Assembly: GCA_009936675.1 (NCBI GenBank)
Contig: JAACDY010000084.1
Location: 1 to 14,296 of the forward strand
Length of the DNA: 14,296 nt
Origin: Bacteroidota bacterium
GTDB lineage: Bacteria; Bacteroidota; Bacteroidia; Flavobacteriales; Flavobacteriaceae
Direction of reading: 5' to 3'
The translations under genes were made by a program, and so were the position numbers. Of this stretch, positions 1-6,777 are shown piece after piece. Within the stretch, counting starts at the first letter, position 1; the number at the start of each line of letters is the position of its first letter. The notes under the pieces are model-generated. The model ran no database searches and was not told the DNA's origin. It saw only the letters and a program-made list of their open reading frames with translations.

Positions 1-180
1 GTCAAAGCCTACTATATTGCATGGGACTTTATGCACGTCAGGGACGAAAGAGGTAGCCTTCAAGGTGCAATAGTTCTCCCGTTAATCATATTAATTCCTT
101 ATCTGATTTTTATTCTTATTCTCGAAGCTGACTACATTTTTGAAGTGATGAATAGCGGATTTGTGAGTTGGAATTTTTAG
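1..180 (+). CDS. Cytochrome c oxidase subunit IV family protein (3' part only)
   Basis: Frame 1 is open from the window edge to TAG at 178-180, giving the last 59 residues. The start lies outside the window. The fragment begins with VKAYYIAWDFMHVRDE, a pattern typical of the small prokaryotic COX4 subunit: end of one membrane helix, then a Met-His pair and a charged loop. A second hydrophobic helix follows (about residues 22-42), then a short polar tail. The family is a small accessory membrane subunit of aa3/caa3-type haem-copper oxidases. Genes for subunits I-III would be expected just to the left. Only 22 nt separate it from the next gene, and a SCO chaperone and DUF420 protein follow, which supports a shared oxidase operon. 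The call rests on short motif similarity plus context, so family membership is likely but not proven. Confidence 0.8.
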   Translation, partial: VKAYYIAWDFMHVRDERGSLQGAIVLPLIILIPYLIFILILEADYIFEVMNSGFVSWNF

Positions 181-202
181 AATAAGCCGGACATTCTTTT
201 TC

Positions 203-862
203 ATGAGTAAATCTTTTAAAAAATATTTTGTCCTCTTTATACTCTTTGTATTTCCAATAGTCATCTATTTATTTTTTGCCTCTGGCAAAAATAATTTTGC
301 GCTCTTGCCCGTTTTGACCAAAGCGGTTGACGATGTTCATCAGTGGAATACCCTTTCAGGGGAGCCTGTCCAATTTCAAGACCGAATCACCGTATTGGGT
401 TTTTGGGGAGAAGACCTCTCCGACAAGAAGGGTGATGCCTTGAATCTGAATCAAAAAATTTACAAACGCTTCTATCAGTTCAAAGACTTTCAGTTTATTA
501 TGGTGGTGCAAGAGGGTCAGCAGGCTCAGGTTGAGGAACTCAAACAAGAACTGAAGTCAGGTGTAGGAACAGATTTGGTCAAGTGGCGTTTTGTTTTTGG
601 AAGTGATGATCAGATTATACGTTTATTTAAAAGCCTGAAAACCCCTTTACAACTCTCCGCTGAAAAAAGTTTACCCTATGTTTTTATCATCGACAAAGAA
701 CGCAACCTGAGGGGGCGTGACGATGATGAAGATGAAGGAACCCTGTTTGGTTTTAATGCACAGTCTGTTGCTGAAATCAACAACAAAATGGTCGATGATA
801 TCAAGGTAATTCTGGCCGAATACCGCCGTGCTTGGAAGAAGTACAATAAGAATACCCCCTAA
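203..862 (+). CDS. Membrane-anchored, cysteine-free SCO/thioredoxin-like protein
   Basis: 219 residues with one N-terminal membrane helix (about residues 8-26) and a soluble domain that would face the periplasm. I do not recognise a named family. The domain order parallels the SCO protein encoded 1 nt downstream: a strand ending VLGFWG at 64-69 sits where SCO has its FFFTR strand before the CxxxC, and VFIIDKERNLRGR at 160-172 matches SCO's FALIDKNGYIRSR. An acidic loop (DDDEDEG, 173-179) and a C-terminal amphipathic helix follow, as in SCO. It contains no cysteine, and the position of the SCO metal-binding histidine is not His, so it cannot bind copper or do thiol chemistry the SCO way. Its place between oxidase subunit IV and SCO suggests a structural or regulatory role in oxidase assembly. 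That role is inference; the fold relationship is moderately supported by the side-by-side pattern. Confidence 0.75.
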   Translation: MSKSFKKYFVLFILFVFPIVIYLFFASGKNNFALLPVLTKAVDDVHQWNTLSGEPVQFQDRITVLGFWGEDLSDKKGDALNLNQKIYKRFYQFKDFQFIMVVQEGQQAQVEELKQELKSGVGTDLVKWRFVFGSDDQIIRLFKSLKTPLQLSAEKSLPYVFIIDKERNLRGRDDDEDEGTLFGFNAQSVAEINNKMVDDIKVILAEYRRAWKKYNKNTP

Positions 863-863
863 C

Positions 864-1559
864 ATGAAAAACTTCAGTTATATTGGTTTAATCATCATTC
901 TGATTGTTTTTGGTCTTTTGTTTATCCCCAAGATCGTTGATCGGGTGGCAAACAATACTCAGGTCGAAAGTAATCGATCAGTTCCAGCAAAACCATTGGC
1001 TTACATCAAACTTAACGGTGAAGCCAAAAAAGTACCTGAATTTTTGATGCGTAACCAAGATAGCTTATTGATTGGTAATGAGGATTTTAGAGGGAAAGTT
1101 TATCTGGCGGAATTTTTCTTTACCCGTTGTCCTACTATATGTCCCATCATGAATAAGAATATGAAAATTTTGGATGATCGTTTTGGTGATCGCCAAGATT
1201 TTGGGATTGCTTCTTTCACCATTGATCCTGACAATGACAAGCCCCATGTATTGAAAAAATATGCAGAAGACTATGGTGTAAAATCTCAAAACTGGCATTT
1301 TTTGACCGATAAGAAATCGGTGGTTTACGAACTTTCCAATTCGGGATTTAGTATCTTTGCAGGGATTAATCCCGCAGTAGCTGGAGGTTTCGAGCATCAA
1401 GGTTATTTTGCTTTGATCGACAAAAACGGATATATCCGCTCAAGGGTCGACCGTTTTGACAACCCCATCGTCTACTATTCAGGTTTGGATCGTGAAGATC
1501 AGGATGTGCAAGGTGTGGACATGCTGCTGGACGATATCGAAAGGCTATTAAAGGAATAA
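864..1559 (+). CDS. SCO1/SenC-family copper chaperone for cytochrome oxidase
   Basis: 231 residues. An N-terminal membrane helix (about residues 5-22) anchors a thioredoxin-fold domain in the periplasm. The CxxxC copper site is visible as RCPTICP (Cys89, Cys93). The third ligand is His178 in the FEHQGYFALID strand. The SFTIDPDND segment (117-124) is the usual SCO motif after the active site. SCO proteins deliver copper to, or reduce, the CuA centre of oxidase subunit II. The ATG at 864 is preferred because it follows the previous stop codon by one base and starts directly with a basic-then-hydrophobic anchor. A GTG at 828 in the same frame would add 12 residues and overlap the upstream gene. 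Located in the oxidase operon, 11 nt before the DUF420 gene. Confidence 0.95.
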   Translation: MKNFSYIGLIIILIVFGLLFIPKIVDRVANNTQVESNRSVPAKPLAYIKLNGEAKKVPEFLMRNQDSLLIGNEDFRGKVYLAEFFFTRCPTICPIMNKNMKILDDRFGDRQDFGIASFTIDPDNDKPHVLKKYAEDYGVKSQNWHFLTDKKSVVYELSNSGFSIFAGINPAVAGGFEHQGYFALIDKNGYIRSRVDRFDNPIVYYSGLDREDQDVQGVDMLLDDIERLLKE

Positions 1560-1570
1560 AACCCAGTGAA

Positions 1571-2104
1571 ATGAAAGAGCAAAGTGTTAGTGATCCCTCT
1601 AAGAAATACAGTAAACTCATCACGGCAGTATCCATTTTGATCCCTGTAGTGGTTGCGGTTCTCTTTACGGTGAGATTGCCCAATGTAGCCCCTCTTGATT
1701 TCTTACCTCCTATCTATGCTTCCATTAATGCGTTGACGGCTTTGATTTTGGTTTTGGCCTATGTGGCGATTCGACAGAAAAAAATTAAACTACACGAATC
1801 ATTGATGAAGATTGCCATTGCCTTGTCTTTAATTTTCTTGGTCATGTATGTAGCCTATCATATGACCTCAGACCCTACCCCATTTGGCGGGGAAGGTGCG
1901 GTGAAATACATTTACTATTTTATTCTAATTTCCCATATTATACTTTCTATTGGAATCATACCCATGGTACTGATTACATATGTAAGGGCCATTTCAAAAA
2001 GATTTGCAGATCATAAAAAAATCTCTGTTATTACTTTTCCTATATGGTTGTATATCGCCATAACGGGGGTAGTGGTGTATTTGATGATAGCACCATATTA
2101 CTAA
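1571..2104 (+). CDS. DUF420 (CtaM-like) membrane protein, oxidase assembly
   Basis: 177 residues with about five membrane helices (roughly 15-34, 48-67, 79-97, 113-139 and 152-173). The layout and the histidines His75 (KLHESLMK), His97 (AYHMTSD), His122 (SHIILS) and His148 (DHKKIS) are those of DUF420, the family of B. subtilis YozB and S. aureus CtaM. CtaM is known to be needed for function of the aa3-type menaquinol oxidase. The histidines sit at or near helix ends and could bind haem or copper, but that is inference. It lies 11 nt after the SCO gene and 4 nt before a small CxxC protein gene, so it is almost certainly co-transcribed with the oxidase genes. Length is normal for the family. 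The oxidase-assembly role here is inferred from family and neighbourhood. Confidence 0.88.
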   Translation: MKEQSVSDPSKKYSKLITAVSILIPVVVAVLFTVRLPNVAPLDFLPPIYASINALTALILVLAYVAIRQKKIKLHESLMKIAIALSLIFLVMYVAYHMTSDPTPFGGEGAVKYIYYFILISHIILSIGIIPMVLITYVRAISKRFADHKKISVITFPIWLYIAITGVVVYLMIAPYY

Positions 2105-2108
2105 ATCC

Positions 2109-2315
2109 ATGCGTACTTCAATATCATTTTTGTTGATTCTGTTTGTGGTTGGAGAGGCTTCCGCTCAGTGTTCTATGTGCAGAGCAGTTTTAGAGTCGGG
2201 AGAGGCTCAAGAAACGGCCAAAGGAATCAACAACGGGATCATCTACTTAATGGCCATCCCATATCTTTTGGTGGGATTTGTTGGCTATCAAATTTTTAAG
2301 ATGCTAAAAAAATAA
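2109..2315 (+). CDS. Small secreted, membrane-anchored CxxC protein of the oxidase cluster
   Basis: 68 residues. A signal peptide (1-19, ending in ASA) would be cut before Gln20, putting the Cys21-Ser-Met-Cys24 pair at the very N-terminus of the mature protein. A polar stretch of about 18 residues follows, then one membrane helix (about 43-64) and a basic tail, which fits a periplasmic N-terminus with the C-terminus in the cytoplasm. It is not a c-type cytochrome, because no His follows the CxxC, and the -1 residue of the first Cys is Gln, which does not fit a lipobox. The gene follows DUF420 by 4 nt, so translation is probably coupled. I recall similar short ORFs beside SCO/DUF420 genes in Bacteroidota, without an assigned function. 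The CxxC could bind copper or exchange disulfides during CuA assembly; this is inference. Confidence 0.85.
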   Translation: MRTSISFLLILFVVGEASAQCSMCRAVLESGEAQETAKGINNGIIYLMAIPYLLVGFVGYQIFKMLKK

Positions 2316-2346
2316 TTTAACACTTTTTTAGCAATTATATTTTTTT
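2303..2346 (+). terminator. Possible AT-rich terminator after the oxidase cluster
   Basis: A 9-bp inverted repeat, GCTAAAAAA at 2303-2311 and TTTTTTAGC at 2324-2332, flanks a 12-base loop that contains the stop codon of the 68-residue gene. A run of seven T follows at 2340-2346. The position is right for ending the oxidase operon, but the stem has only two G-C pairs, so it would be weak. Confidence 0.4.
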
Positions 2347-2378
2347 GAAACGTTATTGACAATGTTAAACCTTATTGG

Positions 2379-2411
2379 ATTAGATAAGTCTAATTAAATG
2401 TATTAACTTTA
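2379..2411 (+). promoter_or_regulatory. Candidate operator and promoter region of the exporter operon
   Basis: The 119-base gap before the exporter operon contains a perfect 16-base dyad, ATTAGA-TAAG-TCTAAT (2379-2394), of a size suited to a dimeric helix-turn-helix repressor. TAACTTTA at 2404-2411 resembles the Bacteroidota -7 element TAnnTTTG with one mismatch, and would put transcription start shortly before the ATG at 2435. No well-spaced -33 element was found; the TTG at 2375-2377 is too far away. The dyad is seen directly; its function is inference. In AT-rich DNA a 6-bp-arm dyad can also arise by chance. Confidence 0.35.
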
Positions 2412-2434
2412 AATAACCCAAGTAAATAATTACC

Positions 2435-3136
2435 ATGATCAGTATCAAAAATCTTCACAAGTCCTATAGGATGGGTGACAGTTCTCTGCATGTCCTTAAA
2501 GGGATTGATTTGGATATAAAAGAGGGAGAGTTGGTGGCCATCATGGGATCATCAGGATCGGGTAAATCCACCTTGCTCAATATATTGGGAATGCTTGATT
2601 CGATTGACGAAGGAGAGTATCTACTCGACAATGTATTGATTGAAGGTTTGACCGAAACCACTGCAGCCAATTATCGCAATAAATTTTTGGGATTTATTTT
2701 CCAATCTTTTAATCTCATCAATTATAAAAACGCATTAGAGAATGTTGCTTTGCCACTTTATTATCAAGGTTTAGGAAGAAAAATCCGACAAGCAAAAGCC
2801 ATGGAATATTTGGAAAAGGTAGGATTAAAGGATTGGGCCTCTCATTTACCCAGCGAGCTTTCCGGTGGTCAAAAACAAAGGGTAGCCATCGCCAGAGCTA
2901 TGGCTTCACAACCTAAAGTTCTTTTGGCCGACGAACCCACAGGAGCATTGGACTCTAACACATCCAACGAGGTGATGGGTTTGATTCAACAAATCAACAA
3001 TGAAGGTAAGACCATTTTGGTGGTTACTCATGAATTGGATATTGCACACATGTGCAAAAGAATCGTTACCCTCAGAGATGGGGTGATTGTTGAAGATCAA
3101 AAAGTCGAGCAGGTCATAGTCGAAAATCATGTTTAA
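2435..3136 (+). CDS. MacB/LolD-type ABC exporter ATPase
   Basis: 233 residues, the normal size for a stand-alone ATPase of the MacB/LolD (type VII) class. All nucleotide-binding motifs are present: Walker A GSSGSGKST (38-46), Q-loop Gln90, signature LSGGQ (142-146), Walker B VLLADE (162-167), D-loop ALDS and H-loop His199. It energises the two permeases encoded immediately downstream from the cytoplasmic face of the inner membrane. In this class ATP hydrolysis drives substrate from the periplasm out through a TolC-type channel rather than across the inner membrane. The gene's last eight bases (ATGTTTAA) contain the start of the first permease gene, so translation is coupled. Substrate cannot be told from the sequence. 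First gene of a five-gene operon with a possible operator upstream. Confidence 0.95.
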   Translation: MISIKNLHKSYRMGDSSLHVLKGIDLDIKEGELVAIMGSSGSGKSTLLNILGMLDSIDEGEYLLDNVLIEGLTETTAANYRNKFLGFIFQSFNLINYKNALENVALPLYYQGLGRKIRQAKAMEYLEKVGLKDWASHLPSELSGGQKQRVAIARAMASQPKVLLADEPTGALDSNTSNEVMGLIQQINNEGKTILVVTHELDIAHMCKRIVTLRDGVIVEDQKVEQVIVENHV

Positions 3137-4358
3137 TAGGGACCGTTGGCAAGAAATTTTTGAAACCATTCGAAAGAACAGGCTCAGGACTTTTCTGTCC
3201 GGTTTTACCGTCGCTTTGGGGATTTTTATTTTCATCGTTCTGTTTGGATTTGGAAATGGATTAAAAAACACCTTCAAACAGTTTTTTTTGGATGACGCCA
3301 CCAATACCTTATGGGTCTACCCTGGTACGACTTCCAAACCTTACAGGGGATTCAAAGCCAACAGAAGGATAGAATTCGAAAACAGTGACCTCCAAGACAT
3401 CAAAGACAACTTCCAATTTTTCATAGAGGACATTACCCCTAGAATCAACAGAAGCGCACAGGTGAAATACAGAGGCGAATCGGACAACTATTCTACCAGA
3501 GCGGTTGCCCCCGCCCATCAGTTCGTAGAAAAAACCATCATTATGAAGGGACGGTTCATCAATCAAGATGATGTGCTCAATAAAACCAAAAATATTGTCA
3601 TCGGTCGTTTGGTGGCCAAAGACCTATTTAAGAACGAAAATCCCATTGGAAAATATTTAGAAATTGGATCCAGTGCTTTTAAGGTAGTTGGAATGTTCCA
3701 AGACCAAAGTGGAGATCGTGAGGAACGATTGATTTATATGCCCTATACCACTCAGCAATTGATCGAAAAAAATAACGATAAAATTAGTTCTATCATTGTG
3801 AGTTTTCGACCGGAGTTTGGCTACAAAACCGCCTTGGTTTTTGAAGAACAACTCCGTCTTTTTTTGAAAAAGAAAAAGTCCATTGATCCCAGAGACAACA
3901 ACGGAATTAGAATCAGAAATGTAGCCGATCAAATACGACAAAACCAGCGGTTTGCAGGAGTGTTACAGCTGATTGTCGCTTTTGTTGGAATAGGGACTTT
4001 AATCGCTGGAATCATTGGAATTTCCAATATAATGGTTTTTGTGGTCAAAGAACGCACCAAAGAGTTGGGGGTCAGAAAAGCCCTAGGTGCTACTCCCAAA
4101 AGTGTGATTGGTATGGTCTTACAAGAGTCCATTTTTATCACAGCATTGTCAGGTATTGCTGGAATGATCGGTGGGATTGCCCTTTTGAGTAATATGGGAG
4201 ATCGGTTGGAGGAATTTTTTATCATTGATCCCTATATAGACAATTTTACTGCGGCAATGGCAACGGCTTTACTGATTCTATTTGGTGCCATTGCCGGTTA
4301 TATCCCAGCCAAAAGGGCTGCCCGTATCAAACCCATAGTAGCTTTAAGAGATGAATAG
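3129..4358 (+). CDS. MacB-type ABC exporter permease 1
   Basis: 409 residues with the MacB/FtsX layout: an N-terminal amphipathic stretch and helix (about 20-41), a large periplasmic domain (MacB_PCD, about 45-270), then three helices at the C-terminus. Between the second and third helices lies the cytoplasmic coupling segment ERTKELGVRKALGATP, diagnostic for the family. The protein ends KPIVALRDE, the usual close of these permeases. E. coli MacB carries ATPase and permease on one chain; here they are separate. The start ATG lies in the end of the ATPase gene and the stop overlaps the next permease gene, each by 8 nt. It probably pairs with that second, related but distinct, permease as a heterodimer; this is inference. 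Substrate unknown. Confidence 0.93.
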   Translation: MFNRDRWQEIFETIRKNRLRTFLSGFTVALGIFIFIVLFGFGNGLKNTFKQFFLDDATNTLWVYPGTTSKPYRGFKANRRIEFENSDLQDIKDNFQFFIEDITPRINRSAQVKYRGESDNYSTRAVAPAHQFVEKTIIMKGRFINQDDVLNKTKNIVIGRLVAKDLFKNENPIGKYLEIGSSAFKVVGMFQDQSGDREERLIYMPYTTQQLIEKNNDKISSIIVSFRPEFGYKTALVFEEQLRLFLKKKKSIDPRDNNGIRIRNVADQIRQNQRFAGVLQLIVAFVGIGTLIAGIIGISNIMVFVVKERTKELGVRKALGATPKSVIGMVLQESIFITALSGIAGMIGGIALLSNMGDRLEEFFIIDPYIDNFTAAMATALLILFGAIAGYIPAKRAARIKPIVALRDE

Positions 4359-5628
4359 TTTAAAGGTCATATTCGATTTTGATACTTGGCAGGAGATTTT
4401 TGGATCCATTGCCAAAAACAAGACCCGAACCGTCATTACGGTAATTGGCGTGTTGTGGGGAATCTTTATTTACATTACCCTATCTGGTGCAGCCAAAGGT
4501 TTGGACAATGGTTTCGAACGCGAATTTGAAGATATGGCCATGAACTCTATGTTTGTATGGCCTCAGAGAACCAGTGTTCCCTATGCTGGTTTTAAAGTGG
4601 GAAGATATCCGCGTTTTACCATTTCCAATGTCAAGGATTTAAAACGACAAATTCCCGAAATTCAATACATCGCTCCAAGAAATGCAAGGGGAGTATTTGG
4701 TGGCACTCAGCCGGCGAGTGTGGTTCACAAAGAAATCTCTCGCACCTACAATATTTACGGAGATTTTCCAGAATACACCAAAATAGCCACTAAAAAAATA
4801 TACAAAGGGGGCCGATTTATCAATGAAGGTGATCAGCGGAACAACCGTAAAGTTTGTGTTATTGGTGAGCGTACACAAGAGGAATTATTCGATGAAGATG
4901 AAAACCCCTTGGGAAAATACATAAGGATCAATAATGTCTATTTCCAAGTGATTGGGGTTCACAAATATCTTGAAGGAGGAGGTTTTGAAACCGATGGAGA
5001 TATTTTTATTCCCTTCAATACCTTTAGAAATTTATACAACACCGGTGAATATGTGGATTGGTTTACCATTGCTGCCTATGCGGATGCCGATGTGGTTGCC
5101 GTGGAAAAAAACGTCAAGGATGTTTTAAAAAAAATCCACAAGGTGGCGCCAGAAGATGAAAGAGCATTTGGATCGTTCAACATCGGAGAAGTATTTAACC
5201 GTATCAGCGGTTTTGCCAATGGGATGACCTTTTTGTCCCTTGTGGTCGGTTTGGCGACCATTTTGGCTGGGGTGATAGGCATTGGAAACATTTTACTGAT
5301 CTCGGTCAAGGAGCGAACCAAAGAATTGGGGGTAAGGCGTGCCTTAGGAGCTACTCCTGGAGAGGTCAGGATTCAGATCTTATTAGAATCTGTTTTTTTA
5401 ACCCTAGTTGCTGGTATAGTGGGCATCATTTTAGGAGCGGCTGTTTTGGCCATTATCAACTTGGCTACTCAAAACCAATCGGATTTCCCCTACACCAACC
5501 CCACCGTACCGATTCCATTGGTTTTGGGCGCTTTGGCTACTATGGTGGTTTTGGGAACTTTGATAGGATTGATCCCTGCCCAAAGGGCGGTAAGTATAAA
5601 ACCCATTGACGCATTAAGAGAAGAATAA
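4351..5628 (+). CDS. MacB-type ABC exporter permease 2
   Basis: 425 residues, paralogous to the gene before it. Both start with a Trp-Gln-Glu-Ile-Phe segment and a basic Lys/Arg patch before the first helix. Both carry the FtsX coupling motif, here ERTKELGVRRALGATPGE, and end in a KPIDALREE-type tail. The periplasmic domain between helices 1 and 2 has diverged strongly from permease 1, as expected for two non-identical halves of a heterodimer. Four helices are predicted: one N-terminal and three C-terminal. The stop is followed after 15 nt by the adaptor gene. Full length with no disrupted motif. The assignment is firm; heterodimer formation and export substrate are inferred or unknown. Confidence 0.93.
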   Translation: MNSLKVIFDFDTWQEIFGSIAKNKTRTVITVIGVLWGIFIYITLSGAAKGLDNGFEREFEDMAMNSMFVWPQRTSVPYAGFKVGRYPRFTISNVKDLKRQIPEIQYIAPRNARGVFGGTQPASVVHKEISRTYNIYGDFPEYTKIATKKIYKGGRFINEGDQRNNRKVCVIGERTQEELFDEDENPLGKYIRINNVYFQVIGVHKYLEGGGFETDGDIFIPFNTFRNLYNTGEYVDWFTIAAYADADVVAVEKNVKDVLKKIHKVAPEDERAFGSFNIGEVFNRISGFANGMTFLSLVVGLATILAGVIGIGNILLISVKERTKELGVRRALGATPGEVRIQILLESVFLTLVAGIVGIILGAAVLAIINLATQNQSDFPYTNPTVPIPLVLGALATMVVLGTLIGLIPAQRAVSIKPIDALREE

Positions 5629-5643
5629 TAAATACATTTCAAC

Positions 5644-6771
5644 ATGAAAATTTTAAAATATTTAGGAATTGGTTTACTCGTTTTCGGAGCTATTTTTGCC
5701 ACGCTCTATTTTATTAAGACCAATAGCCAACCGCTGCTTGAGTATGACGTTCAGTCTCCTGAAATTCAAAGTATTGAAAAAAAGACAGTAGTCACCGGAA
5801 CAGTAATTCCGGAGGATGAAGTAGAAATCAAACCCCAAATTTCTGGGATCATCGAAAAACTGTTTGTTGAGGAAGGCGATTTGGTGACCAACGGAGACCT
5901 GTTGGCCAAAGTGAAGGTCGTTCCCAACGAACAAGCTTTAAATACAGCCAAAGGAAGACTGTCCAATACCTTGATTTTGTTGAAAAATGCTGAAGTAGAA
6001 TTCAAAAGGAGTCAATCCCTATTTGAAAAGGAAATCATCTCTAAGCGAGATTTTGACAATGTAAAATTGAATTATGACCAAGCACAGCAAAATGTTGAAA
6101 ATGCAAGAACCGATCTTCAGATCATTAAAATGGGTTCTGCGGGAGGTTCCACCACTGCCAATACCAATATTCGCGCCACAGTAGCGGGAACCATACTGGA
6201 AATACCGATTAAAGAAGGGGATCAAGTTATTGAGAGTAATACCTTCAATGCTGGAACTACCATTGCCACAGTGGCCGATTTGAACAAAATGATTTTTGAA
6301 GGGAGAGTTGACGAGGCAGAGGTTGCAAAACTGATTATTGGAATGCCACTTAAGGTAAGCCTAGGAGCCATTCAAGACAAAGAATTTGATGCCCAGTTAA
6401 AATTTATAGCTCCCAAAGGCAATGAAGAACAAGGAACCGTTCAGTTTAAAATTGAAGGAGATGTTTATTTGGACAATTCGATTTTTATCCGAGCAGGATA
6501 TAGTGCCAATGCCTCCTTGGTTCTCCAAAAAAAGGACAGCATCATGGGAATATCAGAGGCACTCTTACAATTTGATAAAATCACCAATGACCCTTATGTG
6601 GAGATAAAAAATGACCAAGGAACCTTTGAACGCAAAAACATTGAATTAGGAATTTCCGATGGAATTAATGTAGAAGTTATCTCGGGCTTGAAAATGGAGG
6701 ATGAAATAAAAGTTTGGAATAAGACAGAACCCATCAAAATTGGGGAGGAAGAGGAAACTGAAAACAAATAA
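5644..6771 (+). CDS. Periplasmic adaptor subunit (HlyD/MacA-type membrane fusion protein)
   Basis: 375 residues. An N-terminal membrane helix (about 5-23) anchors it in the inner membrane; there is no lipobox. The domain order is that of MacA-like adaptors: first half of the lipoyl domain (about 45-92, with GTVIPEDEVEIKPQISG), an alpha-helical hairpin (about 95-162) that would touch the TolC tip, second lipoyl half (about 175-210, with ATVAGTILEIPIKEGD), beta-barrel (about 215-300) and a membrane-proximal domain. The C-terminus is strongly acidic. It bridges the permeases and the outer-membrane channel encoded 6 nt downstream. Helical-hairpin length is modest, like MacA and shorter than HlyD of type I secretion. 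Position in the operon and domain order leave little doubt about its role. Confidence 0.94.
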   Translation: MKILKYLGIGLLVFGAIFATLYFIKTNSQPLLEYDVQSPEIQSIEKKTVVTGTVIPEDEVEIKPQISGIIEKLFVEEGDLVTNGDLLAKVKVVPNEQALNTAKGRLSNTLILLKNAEVEFKRSQSLFEKEIISKRDFDNVKLNYDQAQQNVENARTDLQIIKMGSAGGSTTANTNIRATVAGTILEIPIKEGDQVIESNTFNAGTTIATVADLNKMIFEGRVDEAEVAKLIIGMPLKVSLGAIQDKEFDAQLKFIAPKGNEEQGTVQFKIEGDVYLDNSIFIRAGYSANASLVLQKKDSIMGISEALLQFDKITNDPYVEIKNDQGTFERKNIELGISDGINVEVISGLKMEDEIKVWNKTEPIKIGEEEETENK

Positions 6772-6777
6772 TTAAAC

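Noticed and set aside
828..863. GTG start at 828 extending the SCO gene by 12 residues
   Set aside because: It lies inside the previous gene and adds polar residues before the membrane anchor. The ATG at 864, one base after the upstream stop, gives a typical SCO N-terminus.
2109..2180. 68-residue CxxC protein as a lipoprotein or c-type cytochrome
   Set aside because: The residue before Cys21 is Gln, not Gly/Ala/Ser, so no lipobox. The CxxC is followed by Arg, not His, so no haem c site.
2356..2387. Sigma70-like promoter TTGACA with a downstream TAGATA
   Set aside because: TTGACA is exact, but Bacteroidota primary sigma factors use a different consensus and the partner box is poor and at an unusual spacing. 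It is probably chance in AT-rich DNA.
6422..6607. 61-residue open frame inside the adaptor gene, plus strand
   Set aside because: It is a shifted frame fully inside a well-supported gene, with no recognisable motif. The long open frames antisense to other genes were rejected for the same reason.
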